Shown here: positions 20,962 to 31,790 of the stretch, one piece after another
How positions within the stretch are numbered: position 1 is the first letter of the stretch
How the letters are laid out: every line of letters begins with the position of its first letter
From: Chitinophagaceae bacterium
GTDB taxonomy: Bacteria; Bacteroidota; Bacteroidia; Chitinophagales; Chitinophagaceae
DNA length: 64,000 nucleotides
NCBI GenBank assembly: GCA_016721385.1
Contig: JADKIE010000011.1
Coordinates: 124,001 to 188,000, forward strand
Direction: 5' to 3'
Made by a program: the position numbers and the translations under genes
Notes under the pieces: generated by a model
What the model saw: only the letters and a program-made list of their open reading frames with translations
Database searches by the model: none
Told to the model about the DNA's origin: nothing

Positions 20962-23093
20962 TTAATTATCAAATCGTTTTGAAATGTATTCTGAAATTTC
21001 ATTTAATGCAAGTTCTTGCGATGAATTCCCACTTCTTACATAAAATTTCTGCATCTTATTCCCATTTGAATCAGTTGCTATACTATAAAGCGGCTTTAAT
21101 CCAGTTTTTATTTCTACCATACATATTTCCTTCTCATTAACTTCAGGAAAGGTTATTTTTAAATTATTGGTTGCAAATTCAACTCCATATTCTTTGTTAA
21201 TAATATTTCTAAAGTGAATTTCAAATTTATCTTTATCTCCATTATTCAAAGTGGCATAATCATGATGTAATCCTTCTATTTCACCTTCATCAGTTACTCC
21301 AATCATTAAAGTCCCCCCTTCACCATTACTAAAAGCTGCAATTGTCTTCAGAACAACTTCTTCAAGTTTTTTATTTATTTGATTTGTTTTTAGATCCCAA
21401 CGCAAAGTGGTTTTAAGTTCAAGGCTGGAATTTTCTCCTTGATTGATTAGTTCTTCGATATTCATTGAAATCGATTCTTCTAAAGTAGTTGTAATATTAT
21501 TTAAAAATTCATTAAACTGTTCTGCTAATAAATTCCTTCTGGTTTGTAAAAACAGTTCATAATTCTCTAATTCCCATAAACGAGTATCTGTAGGAATAGA
21601 TTGCAATTCAAGTGATTTCGGAAAGTTTATTTGTACTTCAGCTAAATAATCTTTTGCTGCTTTGTTCGATTTTGTTCTGTTTGCAGTTTTTGTAAGTATT
21701 GCTCTGTTTGTTATTTCTTGAGCTAGGGAATATTTATGCCTATTCTCCCAGCCATATCCATTATTTTTAAGAATTGAAAAAGGAAAGATATGGTCCCATT
21801 CCAAAGTATATTTTTTCCCCATATTTTTACGAAGGCTTAATCCTGTTGTGAGACATTTAGCGTCTCTACTTTTTAAATACCAATTCATCAAAGCCCAGAG
21901 AGGATGCATAACACCTATGCCAATAAATTCATCAGGACTAATTTCTAGCCTTCTTTCTGCTTCAATAAGGTTAAGTAATTTATCAAATGGATTTAGCTCT
22001 TTAGCAATAATGCCTAGATCTTTATCTAATTTTTGAGGGAGCTGGCTAATATATCTGTTTCTTATCTGAGAATAGTAAAACCATTTTACAGCCTTCTTAA
22101 TTTCAGTTTCCGACATCTTAGTTTTTCCCTTTCGATAGGCATAAACAATTATTGGTACTAATGCATAAACTGAATTTATTTCTTTTGTATGGTCTATATA
22201 TGCATGACTTCTCAAGATATTAAAAACATAATCAAGTGTATTACTTTCTAGTTCATTCCATGCTTCTTTTAATTTTTCAAGGTTTTCTTTACCGTGCAGT
22301 TTTTCCATTTTAGAACCCAGATGATGAAGGCAGCCCAGCAATACATACATAAAAAAATCAAGTTTAAATGCCCAGCCTTCTTTTTCTAATTCAAATAATT
22401 TGTTTTTAATACTTTCCCTAGCATCAGGCCAGTATCCTGAAATTTGAGCAAGTGCTAATTCAGCATCAGTAAGATTTACCCCACTGGCATTTACAATATA
22501 AAAAATATCTATTGCTTCTCTTATATTTGCTTTAACAGGAATAGTTTGTTCAAGAAACTCTTTATTTTTTATTTGTTCAATCTTATTTATATTTTCTAGT
22601 ATTAAATATTGATTTTCGTCATTAATATCTTGCTGCTCCTTAATAGCTTTAATAATTTGTAAAGCATTAGTTTCATTTTTTAATATTCTAGTTATATCTA
22701 TCCAATAAGGATTTCCAATCATGATAGTTTTTTTATAATATTCAAGTTCTAGTGATTGAATATTAACATACAGGCCCCTAACATCATTTATGATTTCATG
22801 CTCTGTATAATATGGGGGTATCTCACCTTTGATTAATAAGTATAAAGTTGTAATTCGTTGCTGTCCGTCTAGTATCAACTTTACTGAACCCTGGTTAAGA
22901 TTATAAGTGTATTCTCCCTTTAATTCAGGGGGGCTGTTTGTTTCCCATGTTAGCATAGTACCAGTTGGGTAACTTTAAGCATCGAACTTATTAATTTTTT
23001 TGCGTCATCTCTTTTCCATACAAACTCTCTTTGAAAGGCAGGCACAAATAATTGGTTATCGTCAATTTTGTCTAAAATCTGATTTATTTTCAT
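20962..23093 (-). CDS. DUF262-DUF1524-AlbA_2 fusion protein (GmrSD-like)
   Basis: About 710 residues in three parts. The N-terminal DUF262 domain carries FVPAFQREFVWKRDDAKKL and the NTP-binding signature LILDGQQRITTLY; the middle has an HNH-like DUF1524 core, EWDHIFPFSILKN with ITNRAILTKTANRTKSN; the last 180 residues are an AlbA_2/schlafen-type domain (ENSSLELKTTLRWDL, NGEGGTLMIGVTDEGEI, FYVRSGNSSQEL). DUF262+DUF1524 proteins such as GmrSD cut modified phage DNA. The first 45 codons (ATG at 23093) are out of frame; restoring one A near 22975 gives SYPTGTMLTWE. It lies 27 bases after the FRG gene and is probably co-transcribed. Confidence 0.82.
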
Positions 23094-23120
23094 ATTAATA
23101 AAATTTATTAAATTTTAAAA

Positions 23121-23883
23121 TTATATAACACTTTTTTGCTCATCTTCTAGAAATGAATTCAACCATTCTGAATAATCGGCAGCACCATCTAAATCAGGAA
23201 AAAGAGATAGTCTATTTACGCCCATTCTGTCAAGCTGAAATCTTAATTTATAGAAATGCTCTGCTGGCACAATTATTTTTTGTAAATATCTCTTATACCT
23301 ACTATTTTTTTGAAAAGGCAAAAACTTTTTACTTTCGTTGATATATTTATGAACAGTGAACCAGCCGTTTTGAGATTGTATTCTAACTGATGAAAGTTCT
23401 GGTTGAAAAATCTTTGTTCTTTCTCCTTCATATGGATTTAATTTTATAACATTCTTAGTCATTAAAATATCCTCTTCTGGCGCTTCAAAAACCCATACAA
23501 TACCAGAATTTGAAACTGGAGGTTTATTTACTGTAAACCATAAGGCAGCAAGTGGATTTACTCCAATTCAATAACCTTGTTGATAATCCATGATGTTGAG
23601 CCAGTCCCAACCATTCCCATTCATTTGTTGGTATATTTTTTAAAAAGGGTTTTGACAATCGTTTAAAATCATCGAGCATTCTTGTTTCCATATCAAGGAT
23701 AGATGTTCCTTTTTTAGGTAATATTCTTGATATTTTGGGTAATAAATCCCAATCTTGACTTTGACCACGAAAAAGCATATACTCCCCAAGACATTTTGTT
23801 TCTACATAACTAATAAACTCAGAAAGTGTAGAAATAGTTGTTGTTTCAATTTCTGTTAATTTTTTTTCGGTGTTGGCATACAT
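23121..23883 (-). CDS. FRG-domain protein
   Basis: About 254 residues with an FRG domain (named for its Phe-Arg-Gly): YMLFRGQSQDWDLLPKISR, then WEWLGLAQHHGLSTRLLNWS, followed in the shifted frame by PLAALWFTVNK. FRG proteins are widespread in phage-defence neighbourhoods but the biochemical role is unknown. The frame breaks near 23560 within the conserved DW-x-x-NPL stretch; the two parts join into the usual domain, so I treat it as intact. The C-terminal part (VPAEHFYKLRFQLDRMGVNRLSLFPDLD) is also typical of the family. Confidence 0.8.
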
Positions 23884-23995
23884 ATAATATTTTTATTTAC
23901 TTCCCTTAATCAATTTTTTTAAAATATTTTCCCTTACTCCCTCAATTAACTTGTAATAATTCTAACATTGATTCCCCTTTCCTGACACGTTCCAA

Positions 23996-25694
23996 TTAGA
24001 GTTGAAAGAAGCCATAAAATTTGGATTGTTTGATTTTTGGCTTTACCTGCTTTAAGTTTTTTAATTCGGTTTCCAACTGCACTTTATCCAAGAAGTCTAT
24101 TACCAAAACTATCTCTCTGATAATGTTTGGAGAATTATAAGTTTCTTTTAAATCTTTAAAGCAAGTAATTATCTTTCCCTTCCTTAGTCTTTTTATTTTA
24201 CAGCCACTATATAGCGCTGAAATTTTAGTTTTCTTGGGCGTTAGTTCTTTATTAAAATCAAAATTTCCAATATTTTTTATTGCCTGAGAAACCAAATCAT
24301 GAAAAGCACTTGCAGAATATTTTTTGGATGAAGATTTAGCATGATAAAATCTAACAAGTTTATTAGGAGTAAACCCAATATAATCTGCCCATTCATCTCC
24401 TAAATCATCGCACAATAAATACTGTTCGGTTGAAATAGAGGTTTCAATGATTCCAAAAATAGATGTCGCATCAAATGATGATGAAGTAGAAGTTATATTA
24501 CCTTTTTCGGAATTTGCAGATTTTAAGGAGGCTGTAGTTTCAATAGATTTAAGGAAGTAGTCAATATTTCCTATTAATTTATTGTCTTTAAATAAAGTCC
24601 TTGTGCTATAACGGATATCTATGTTCTGAAATGAGACTATATAAAGACTATCCTTGTTGATTGCACTTAATAGGTTTAAAATCTCTCCTGTTATGTATTC
24701 AATATATATATTCTTCAATTTTGAACCAGAAACTATTATACTATTCTTCCCTTTTTTTAAAACCAATGTCGCATCGAATTTGTTGTCAATCTCATAATTC
24801 TTTGTTGATTTGTTATATACAACATCTAAACAGAGGTCATGATTATCTATAACTAACTTTAAATCTATTTTTCGCTTTTTTCCTGAGGCTTCATAGTATA
24901 CTTCAGATATTAGGCCTGCTTCAAGCATCTAAAAAAGGAGAAAAGTTGAATAAAATTGATATTGGTTGTAAACTTCCAATCTCTTTAGAATAGTTTAAAG
25001 GTTCTGCAAAAATTGTCTAAATAAGTAATTGAAGGTGAGAATGCCTTAATCTGTGAACAAATTTTGTCGCTCCAAATACAAAACTCTTTTATATCCAACT
25101 TATATCCAAAATCATTTACCCGAGATGTGCCAATTGCAATCGAAGTTAAACCAGAAGAGTTTTTTATTTTCAAAGAAGAAACAATTTTGTTACCGGTTGA
25201 AATAGTGGATAAAGCTCCTTTTATATCCTCTGCTTCATAAGTTGCTCTTCTCAATGTTCCCCTTGAAGTATCAAGATTGTTTACGCCAAGTTTTTTATAT
25301 TGAGTCGAAGGATTAAGTTTAAACTTAGACAAAGTGTTGTAGTCAATTTCAATTATATTGTTCTGCAATAACTCTATAAATTCGGTCGTTCCTCTTTTGC
25401 TTATGATTAAGAATCCATTGTATTCAACAATAATTAAATAGCCATACTTTATTTCCACCTCTTTCCCGAAGTTAAAAGGATGGAAAAGATTCATACTTAA
25501 ATACAGCACTTGAAATCAAAAAATTTAATCCTCCATACGTTTGAAATTCTTTAATTTCTTTATATAAAAGGGACCTTTTTGTTGTTGGACCCTTCTGTAA
25601 TGGCTCTTTCTATTGCTTTTTTGAAATAGCCCTTTTTATAGTAAAAAAATAAGCATTTTCTGTAAGAATGAATCTTGTTAAAGAAAAAGTCATT
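23996..25694 (-). CDS. Uncharacterised about 565-residue defence-island protein
   Basis: I do not recognise this protein. Joining five frames (shifts near 25635, 25573, 25484, 25000 and 24930) gives one continuous protein from an ATG at 25694, 20 bases after the hsdS stop, to a TAA at 23996. The N-terminal half is beta-rich (VEIKYGYLIIVEYNGFLIISK). The C-terminal third has the most conserved-looking stretch: LLCDDLGDEWADYIGF, then VRFYHAK, then SASAFHDLVSQAIKNIGNF, which has the spacing of an Asp...x-x-Lys nuclease core, although a His stands where Glu is usual. No membrane segment or signal peptide. The tight spacing to hsdS argues for a role in the same defence operon. Confidence 0.65.
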
Positions 25695-25714
25695 GGTCTA
25701 TTTTTTAGTTGATA

Positions 25715-26871
25715 TTAAATAACTAACCTCCCCTCAAACGCCTTCTTCAAAATACTTTGCCTCAATGCCTCTGCCTGTTGCAGGCTTTGGGTTATGCTTT
25801 CTTCCATTTTATCTGCTACGCTGAGGCGGCTTTCAATTTCTTGAACGATTTTGTTTTGTAATTGGATTGTAGGTACAGGTATTGTGATTTGCAAAAAAGC
25901 TTTTTGAGTTAAATTCAAACCACTATCGCTAATTCCAGATTTCATTTTTTCAATTTGATCTTGATAGTGTGGAGTGTTCAATATTAATTCAAAAAATTCT
26001 GGGGTAATTACAGTATTATTTACTTTGATTCTGTAAACCTTATCACAGTTAATTAATTTTGGTCTTGTGTGTCTCACCATGCAACATACACCAACACGTA
26101 TTCTTGGCCCAGCCCTCGTTATGAGAACATCTCCCGCCTTTAATTCATGTTGTTCCCTTGGTTTTAAATCTTTTGGTAATCGCTTATTTTCAAACTCAAG
26201 GTAATGTCCGTGTTGTACTGCACTCGTTTTAATGACCGCCCATTCATTTTTATCCGTTGATGCTTCATTTTCACATTTCGGACTCCAGCCTTGGTCTAAT
26301 TTTTTTATTACAGATTCTATAGTTTGGTAATTCTTCCCTTTTATCAAAGTATTCAACACACTTTGCCTATATGTTTTTAATTGCTGCTGTGCTGTACGTA
26401 AGTTTTCTATGCCTTTATCTAACTCACTAAATAGTTCTTCTATTTTGGTAACAATGGCTTGTTGGGTGGGTTTGGGAGGAAGTAATATTTCATATGCATA
26501 AATCTTACTTCCTGATATTACAGGCTGTGCTGTAGAGACTGAAAGTTTATTTAGGTTTTCAAACCCAAGTTTTAACTTTAAGAACTTGATATCAAATACA
26601 TCTTTTTGGGCTCCACTATTAATGCATTATCCGTAACCCATGATTTAGGTTTCGTGATATGCATTACACCACATTTAACTCCAACTCTTCCTATAATTAA
26701 TTTTGGCTCCTCGATTAAGTATTCTGAATGATAACCATTCAATCCATTACCGCCATAAACAGCATAACTTCCACCTTGCAATGAGTTTACTTTAATTCCT
26801 TTGCCACTAGAAACAGATAGCACCTCTCCCAACTTCACCCACTTCCAATCTTTTGGTAATTCGATATTCAT
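25715..26871 (-). CDS. hsdS: Type I restriction-modification specificity subunit
   Basis: DNA-recognition subunit that directs HsdM and HsdR to a bipartite target. About 385 residues with two target-recognition domains: the first begins LPKDWKWVKLGEV with GSYAVYGGNGLNGYHSEYL, the second contains EHELKAGDVLITRAGPRIRV. Each is followed by a long conserved helix (QQAIVTKIEELFSELDKGIE; LQNKIVQEIESRLSVADKME). The frame shifts near 26585 and is easily joined. Its ATG overlaps the stop of the upstream 87-codon gene (TAATG), so they are translated together. hsdM is not adjacent, unusual for the family. Confidence 0.9.
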
Positions 26872-27134
26872 TAAACTGAAAATTTATAAAGTCCATGTAT
26901 TACAGATTTATCTGCACTATTTATTCTTCTTCCTTTTAGTTGTGCATAAAGTTCTTCAAATTCTACCTTTTTAAACTTAGTGAATATTTTATCTCCTTCA
27001 AGCAATTCTGGGTACTTATTTTTTACTGCACTTTCAATATAGTCTAATGATCTAAGCCTTATATCTGGTGCTTTTAATGGCTTGCTTAAATGATCATTTA
27101 AGTAAGCCAGTTTTGCTTCTTTCCAAGTTTTCAT
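26871..27134 (-). CDS. Small hypothetical protein coupled to hsdS
   Basis: 87 residues, charged and mostly helical (MKTWKEAKLAYLNDHLSKPL ... LYAQLKGRRINSADKSVIHG), no recognised motif. The stop codon overlaps the hsdS start by one base, so expression is coupled. It could be a small modulator of the restriction complex or a remnant of another gene; nothing in the sequence decides. Confidence 0.6.
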   Translation of the reverse strand: MKTWKEAKLAYLNDHLSKPLKAPDIRLRSLDYIESAVKNKYPELLEGDKIFTKFKKVEFEELYAQLKGRRINSADKSVIHGLYKFSV

Positions 27135-27212
27135 ATGAAAAATTATTTAGTATATAAATAGACTTTAATTAGCAACTAATTTATTCTTTAAATTTATTTT
27201 GATATCATTTTT

Positions 27213-28426
27213 TCAGCAATATTCATAAGGCATTGTAGGCCCACTATCATCTTTAAGCAATCCTGAATCTGCTCGACTAAATAATGATTGCATTATTAAA
27301 TGTCTTTCAGTATCATCAATATTTTTTTCTTTCTTTAATGCTAAGTAAACATAAGTTAATTGTTCTCTTTCTTCAGCATCCCTTACTAAATGATATGAAC
27401 TAAAAGTAAGCTTTGAGAAAATTTTTATTGCGAATGCAATAAAAAAATAAGCGTAATAAAACAACAGACCATTTAATAGCAGTACCATTATTTTGAAAGA
27501 TTTTATCAAGCGTTCCTGCAGAAATTTCAGCTAAACACCATATTAATAAACCAACTCCAACAAGTACAGCTATAATTAAACCTGCCAGCCATTTATTGCC
27601 TTCTGTTCGTAATTTTTGTGCTCTATCGCTCCAATATTTTGCTGGAGCCTCCAATTTTAATTTCTCTTTATATAATTCTTCAAAATCTTTAATTTTTTGA
27701 GACGAATCATTATTAAATGTATTGACACTTGCAACAGTGTTATCATACCATTTATAAAATTCAATTTCTTTTTCCTTTCTAAAATTTTCTATGGCAATGG
27801 AATTTTCATCAGATTTTTCTTTTGTCTGATTAAGGTATTCAATTAGTTGATTTTCCGTATTGTCAAGATGTTTTTGAAAATCATTTCGGATTGCAGCAAT
27901 TGATTTCTTTTCAGCATTCTTTCTTTCTGTTAATACAGAAAATTCTTTAGATGTGAATTCATAAGCCATTAAATAACCTATAAAAAATTCTTTATCAGTT
28001 GCCCTATATGTATTTCCAGTAAAATATTCATATGCACCTAAATAGTTTTCAGGTTTTTCTTTATTTATATTTATTAAAAAATGCTGTTTCTGGAGAGTCA
28101 TACACAAACATTAATGGATTTTTACGCCTTAAAATTTCAAAATTATCATTCCAAGTAGGTACATATTTATTTTTATTATTAAAAAGTTCAATTATCGCAT
28201 TTTTTAATTTGATAAAATTTTTTTTTACTTCGACTAATTGAGATGGTAAATCTTCAAGGCTTTCAAATCCTTCAATTTGTGTTAAAACAAATTCATAAAT
28301 GCTTACTACTCCCGAAAACGAGGATAGAAAATTAATATGTTGATAGTTTAAATCTAGCTTAAGATTTTGATAAAAATCAACATCGGGAGATTCAGCAACT
28401 GCTTTTCTAAATTCTTTTAATGTCAT
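27213..28426 (-). CDS. DUF6161 membrane protein in the restriction locus
   Basis: About 404 residues ending in the DUF6161-like block MQSLFSRADSGLLKDDSGPT. Order: soluble N-terminal part, a long coiled-coil region (RNDFQKHLDNTENQLIEYLN and onward, residues about 170-260), then two membrane helices (WLAGLIIAVLVGVGLLIW and LLFYYAYFFIAFAIKIF) and a short cytoplasmic tail. The frame shifts near 28080 and near 27480. It begins 11 bases after hsdR, clearly in the operon. The family is common next to restriction genes; a membrane-linked effector role is possible but not shown. Confidence 0.65.
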
Positions 28427-28437
28427 ATACTATATTT

Positions 28438-31214
28438 TTACGCCGCCAATACTTCATTTAATTCGTTAATAATATCATCTGTTTGTTCCCCAAACAGTTG
28501 CCACATTTTACCCAGTCCACCATTTTTATTAAAAGGGTCTAGCTCAAAATCTTCTTTATCTACATGAAAACTATTGGCTACATAATCTTTTATCATACGT
28601 AGCCATTGCATTTGCTCTTCAGTAAATTTGGTGGTGCCAGCTTGTTTTTTAAATACCCATGTTTTAAAATTAGCATCAACTGTTTTATCATAAACATTTA
28701 ATGCGCTATCAATACCCGTTACTCTTCTTATTAAACTTACCAATGCTATTAGTTCGTTTTTAGGTGAGCCGTTGGCTTCTCCTAACTGTTCATATGCTCT
28801 CCATACTTGTGTAGGTGCAAGCAAGGGTTGTTCTGTTTTTATTTTTTCGTACAGGTCTTTTATCATGCTGTACGTAAGCTCTCGGCGGCGGTAAGGCTGG
28901 TCGTAAAAAATTTGCAGGGCAGTTATTTCATCTTTATGGGCTTGTATCCAAGCGGTAAAATTGCTAATGGTTAATTCAGCAGCAGCTTGCTGGTCTTTTA
29001 CCCATCCTATGTTTTGTATTTCATCTATATTAATACCGTCAATTATTTGGTCGTACTTTTTGCGTACGTCAATTATAAAATTTCTTAAATCGGGGTTGTT
29101 AAATACGGCTACAGCGTTTTCTATTAATGTTGAATGTTGAATATTGAATGTTGAATTGATTGCATCTGGCGAAGCATCAGGATTATCTTTCCTAATTCCT
29201 AATTCTAAATTCATCATTGTATCTGGGTCGTAAGCATTTAGTAATTCTTTTACCACATGGTTAATAGTTTGCCCGTTGGCTTGGGTAGCAAAACTTAGTT
29301 TTTCTTTTTCGTTCAATTGTTTATCCAATCGTATTAGGCGATTGGCTAATGTGCTTAAAACATCTTCTTGCGTATTGCCCATAGCCACATTTTGCAACAA
29401 GTCTTTAAGGCTCATGCCGGGTTTTTTTTCTAAGGGCGGCTATCGGTTTTTTGGCTTTGCTCTACACCTATAGCATCTATAATTACAAAATGGTCTTTAG
29501 TAAATTTTGCCGATGGTGTGCCTGTGGCTTTTAATTGCTCCAGGCTACAAGTACGAGTGCCACGGCCTTTCATTTGCTCGTAATAGCTGCGGCTTTTTAC
29601 ATCCCTCATAAATACTAAAACCTCTAAGGGTCTTATATCGGTGCCTGTGGCAATCATATCTACCGTTACGGCTATACGTGGATAGTAATCATTTCTAAAT
29701 TGGCTTAATACCGTTTTAGGGTCTTCTTCACTTTTGTACGTAATCTTTTTACAAAACTTATTTTCCTCGGCAAACTCTTCCCGTACTATTTCAATAATAT
29801 CTTCAGCATGTGAATCTGTTTTAGCAAAAATTAATGTCTTAGGCACTTCAAATTTTCCTGTAGCATCAATACGGTCTGTAAACATGGCTGGCATGTTTTC
29901 TTTTATTGCCCTAATGATGGTTCGTATCTGGCTTTTGTTTACAATGTCTTTATCTAATTGCTTGCCGCTATATTCAATATCTTCATCTACACTTTCCCAA
30001 AATTTTCTACGGGTTAGCCGTTCTCTTTTATCTACTTTTTCACCCATAGTAATTTTGCTGCCGTTTTTGGTAATTTTTGTTTCAATGGTAAATACATTGT
30101 AGGGTACAAGTACACCATCAATCACCGCTTTTTCGTACCCATAATCGCTTGCCAGGTTTTGATTAAAGTAACCAAAGGTTCTATTATCGGGTGTAGCCGT
30201 TAAGCCAATTTGAAATACATCAAAATAATCGAGCACCTGTTTCCATAAATTATAAATGCTGCGGTGGCATTCATCTATTACAATAAAATCAAAAAACTCA
30301 ATAGGTACTTTTTCGTTGTAAACAACAGGCATGGGTTCTTTAGTAGCAGCAAACTCATTTGGGTTTTGCTCCTCTGCACTCTCATCAAGCTCTGTGCCTT
30401 TTAAAATGCTGTACATACGTTGTATAGTACTAATATATACTTGGCTATCATTGGGTATAGCACTACTCTTTAACCGAGTTACGCCATATAGTTCTGTAAA
30501 TTTTCTATTATCATCATTGGGCACATAAGCCATAAACTCTTGTTCGGCTTGCTCACCCAAGTTTTTAGTATCTACCAAAAATAAAATACGCTTTGCTTTA
30601 GCAAACTTTAGTAAGCGGTAAATAAAGGTAATAGCAGTAAAAGTTTTACCACTACCAGTAGCCATTTGTATTAATGCTTTTGGTTTAGCATCTTTAAATG
30701 ACTGTTCTAAATTATTGATGGCAACAATTTGGCAATCTCTTAAACCATGTGTTGGCAGTGTTGGAATATCTAGTAATCTTTTGCGTAAGGAGGTATCAAG
30801 CTTTATCCATTCTAAAAACGTTGCAGGGCTATGAAATGTAAAAACCGAACGGCTCCTGGGCTTAGGGTCTCTATAATCGGTAAACCTTGTTACTTCGCCA
30901 GTGCTTTCGTAGCCAAAAAATAAGGGTTCGTTATTTAGGTATTTTAATTTAGCAGTAGCATAGCCTTCTGTTTGTTCTTCATGTATAGATAAATGTACTG
31001 CTTCTTCGGCTCTTTTAGCCTCAATTATCCCAACTGGTTTTTTGTTGATGAATAGTACATAATCTGCCGGGCCAATATCTGTTTGGTACTCCCTAACGGC
31101 AACCCCCACAGCAGCTTGTAAATTAATTTGATTTTTATTTTGAATAACCCAACCACACCGTATTAATTCGGTGTCTATTGTATCACGGGCTATTTGTTCA
31201 GGGTTTTGGTTCAA
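28438..31214 (-). CDS. hsdR: Type I restriction endonuclease subunit
   Basis: Motor and nuclease subunit that translocates and cuts unmodified DNA. About 925 residues: N-terminal nuclease domain (ADYVLFINKKPVGIIEAKR, the Asp...ExK site), helicase domains with Walker A LIQMATGSGKTFTA, DEAH-like box FIVIDECHRSIYN, motif III GLTATPDN and motif VI YEQMKGRGTRT, and a C-terminal EcoEI_R_C domain ending MWQLFGEQTDDIINELN. The only in-frame start is a TTG at 31214, so the true start may differ. One frame shift near 29435, in a run of T, separates the C-terminal domain. First gene of the minus-strand island; an odd repeat-like insertion lies inside it. Confidence 0.93.
29125..29220. repeat. Intergenic-type minisatellite inserted in frame in hsdR
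   Basis: Two sequence types normally seen between genes occur in the hsdR coding region: TGTTGAATGTTGAATATTGA followed by another unit (29128-29156, read as STFNIQHST on the coding strand), and CCTAATTCCTAATTCTAAAT (29191-29210, read as LELGIR). They stay in frame and lie between two helices of the C-terminal domain. Confidence 0.6.
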
Positions 31215-31257
31215 AAATGCAGTTTATATTGCAAAATACGTAAATGTATTTAAACTA

Positions 31258-31350
31258 AGCCTTGGTTCCTGACACACGAAACAAATCTTCGCCATCGTCA
31301 GTGTTGCCGGCTATATTCCCACCGCCTTGTCTCCCTACAAGCGGCGAAAT
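31258..31350. repeat. Dispersed GC-rich repeat at the island edge
   Basis: Composite copy of the repeats at 12.1, 13.7 and 10.5 kb: CCTTGGTTC and CACACGAAAC at the left, a near-identical copy of 13764-13812 in the middle (31286-31334), and ACAAGCGGCGAAA as in the 10.5-kb hairpin at the right. Confidence 0.8.
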
Positions 31351-31362
31351 AGAAAACAGGGG

Positions 31363-31448
31363 GTTAAGCCACTGTTAAGCCACTGTTGAGCCACTGTTAA
31401 GCCAGTATTAAGCCACTGTTAACCCACTATATTATACAGTGGCTTAAC
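31363..31448. repeat. Six 11-bp direct repeats plus one inverted copy
   Basis: The unit GTTAAGCCACT occurs six times in a row without spacers (31363-31428, with one to three changes in units 3 to 6), then after nine bases comes its reverse complement AGTGGCTTAAC at 31438-31448. The 11-bp period places every copy on nearly the same face of the helix. It lies between hsdR and the rpsJ promoter; no T-rich tail follows. Confidence 0.85.
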
Positions 31449-31759
31449 AGCGGGTAAATGGTAAACAAATAGCCGCTTTGGTTGGGTTTAATAAGTAATT
31501 TGCAACCAAAATAAGGCAAAACACATATATACTTGAATAAAAAGGTGCCGCCAACAAAAGTAGGGTAGTTGTATAGTGATAAGCCACCAGCAGCCATTAG
31601 GTACCAAAGCCGTACGTATAATGCAAAAAAAGTATAAACTAAGCGTATAGTTATCAATCAATTAGTATATTTTGGCTACTTAATATGGGCTTCAATACCT
31701 TATTTTGCCCTTAACAGCAGAGGATATTTAAAAAAATATAAAAAACTTGCCCTTTTCTC

Positions 31760-31790
31760 TTTGCTAATTAAAATACAACCCTTACCTTTG
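31760..31790 (+). promoter_or_regulatory. Promoter of the S10 operon
   Basis: TTTG at 31760-31763, a 19-base spacer, then TACCTTTG at 31783-31790 match the Bacteroidota consensus (TTTG, 17-23 bases, TANNTTTG). The transcript would start about 7 bases later, giving a leader of roughly 25 bases before the rpsJ ATG at 31820. Confidence 0.8.

Noticed and set aside
13681..31350. Integrative element with its own integrase carrying the defence island
   Set aside because: No integrase, transposase, relaxase or direct target repeats with a tRNA were found around the island; only short dispersed repeats flank it.
31363..31448. CRISPR array
   Set aside because: The direct repeats are only 11 bp and contiguous, without spacers, and no cas gene is present in the window.
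31427..31657. 76-codon minus-strand frame upstream of rpsJ
   Set aside because: It ends inside the 11-bp repeats, has no recognisable domain and would oppose the S10 promoter; no support beyond openness.
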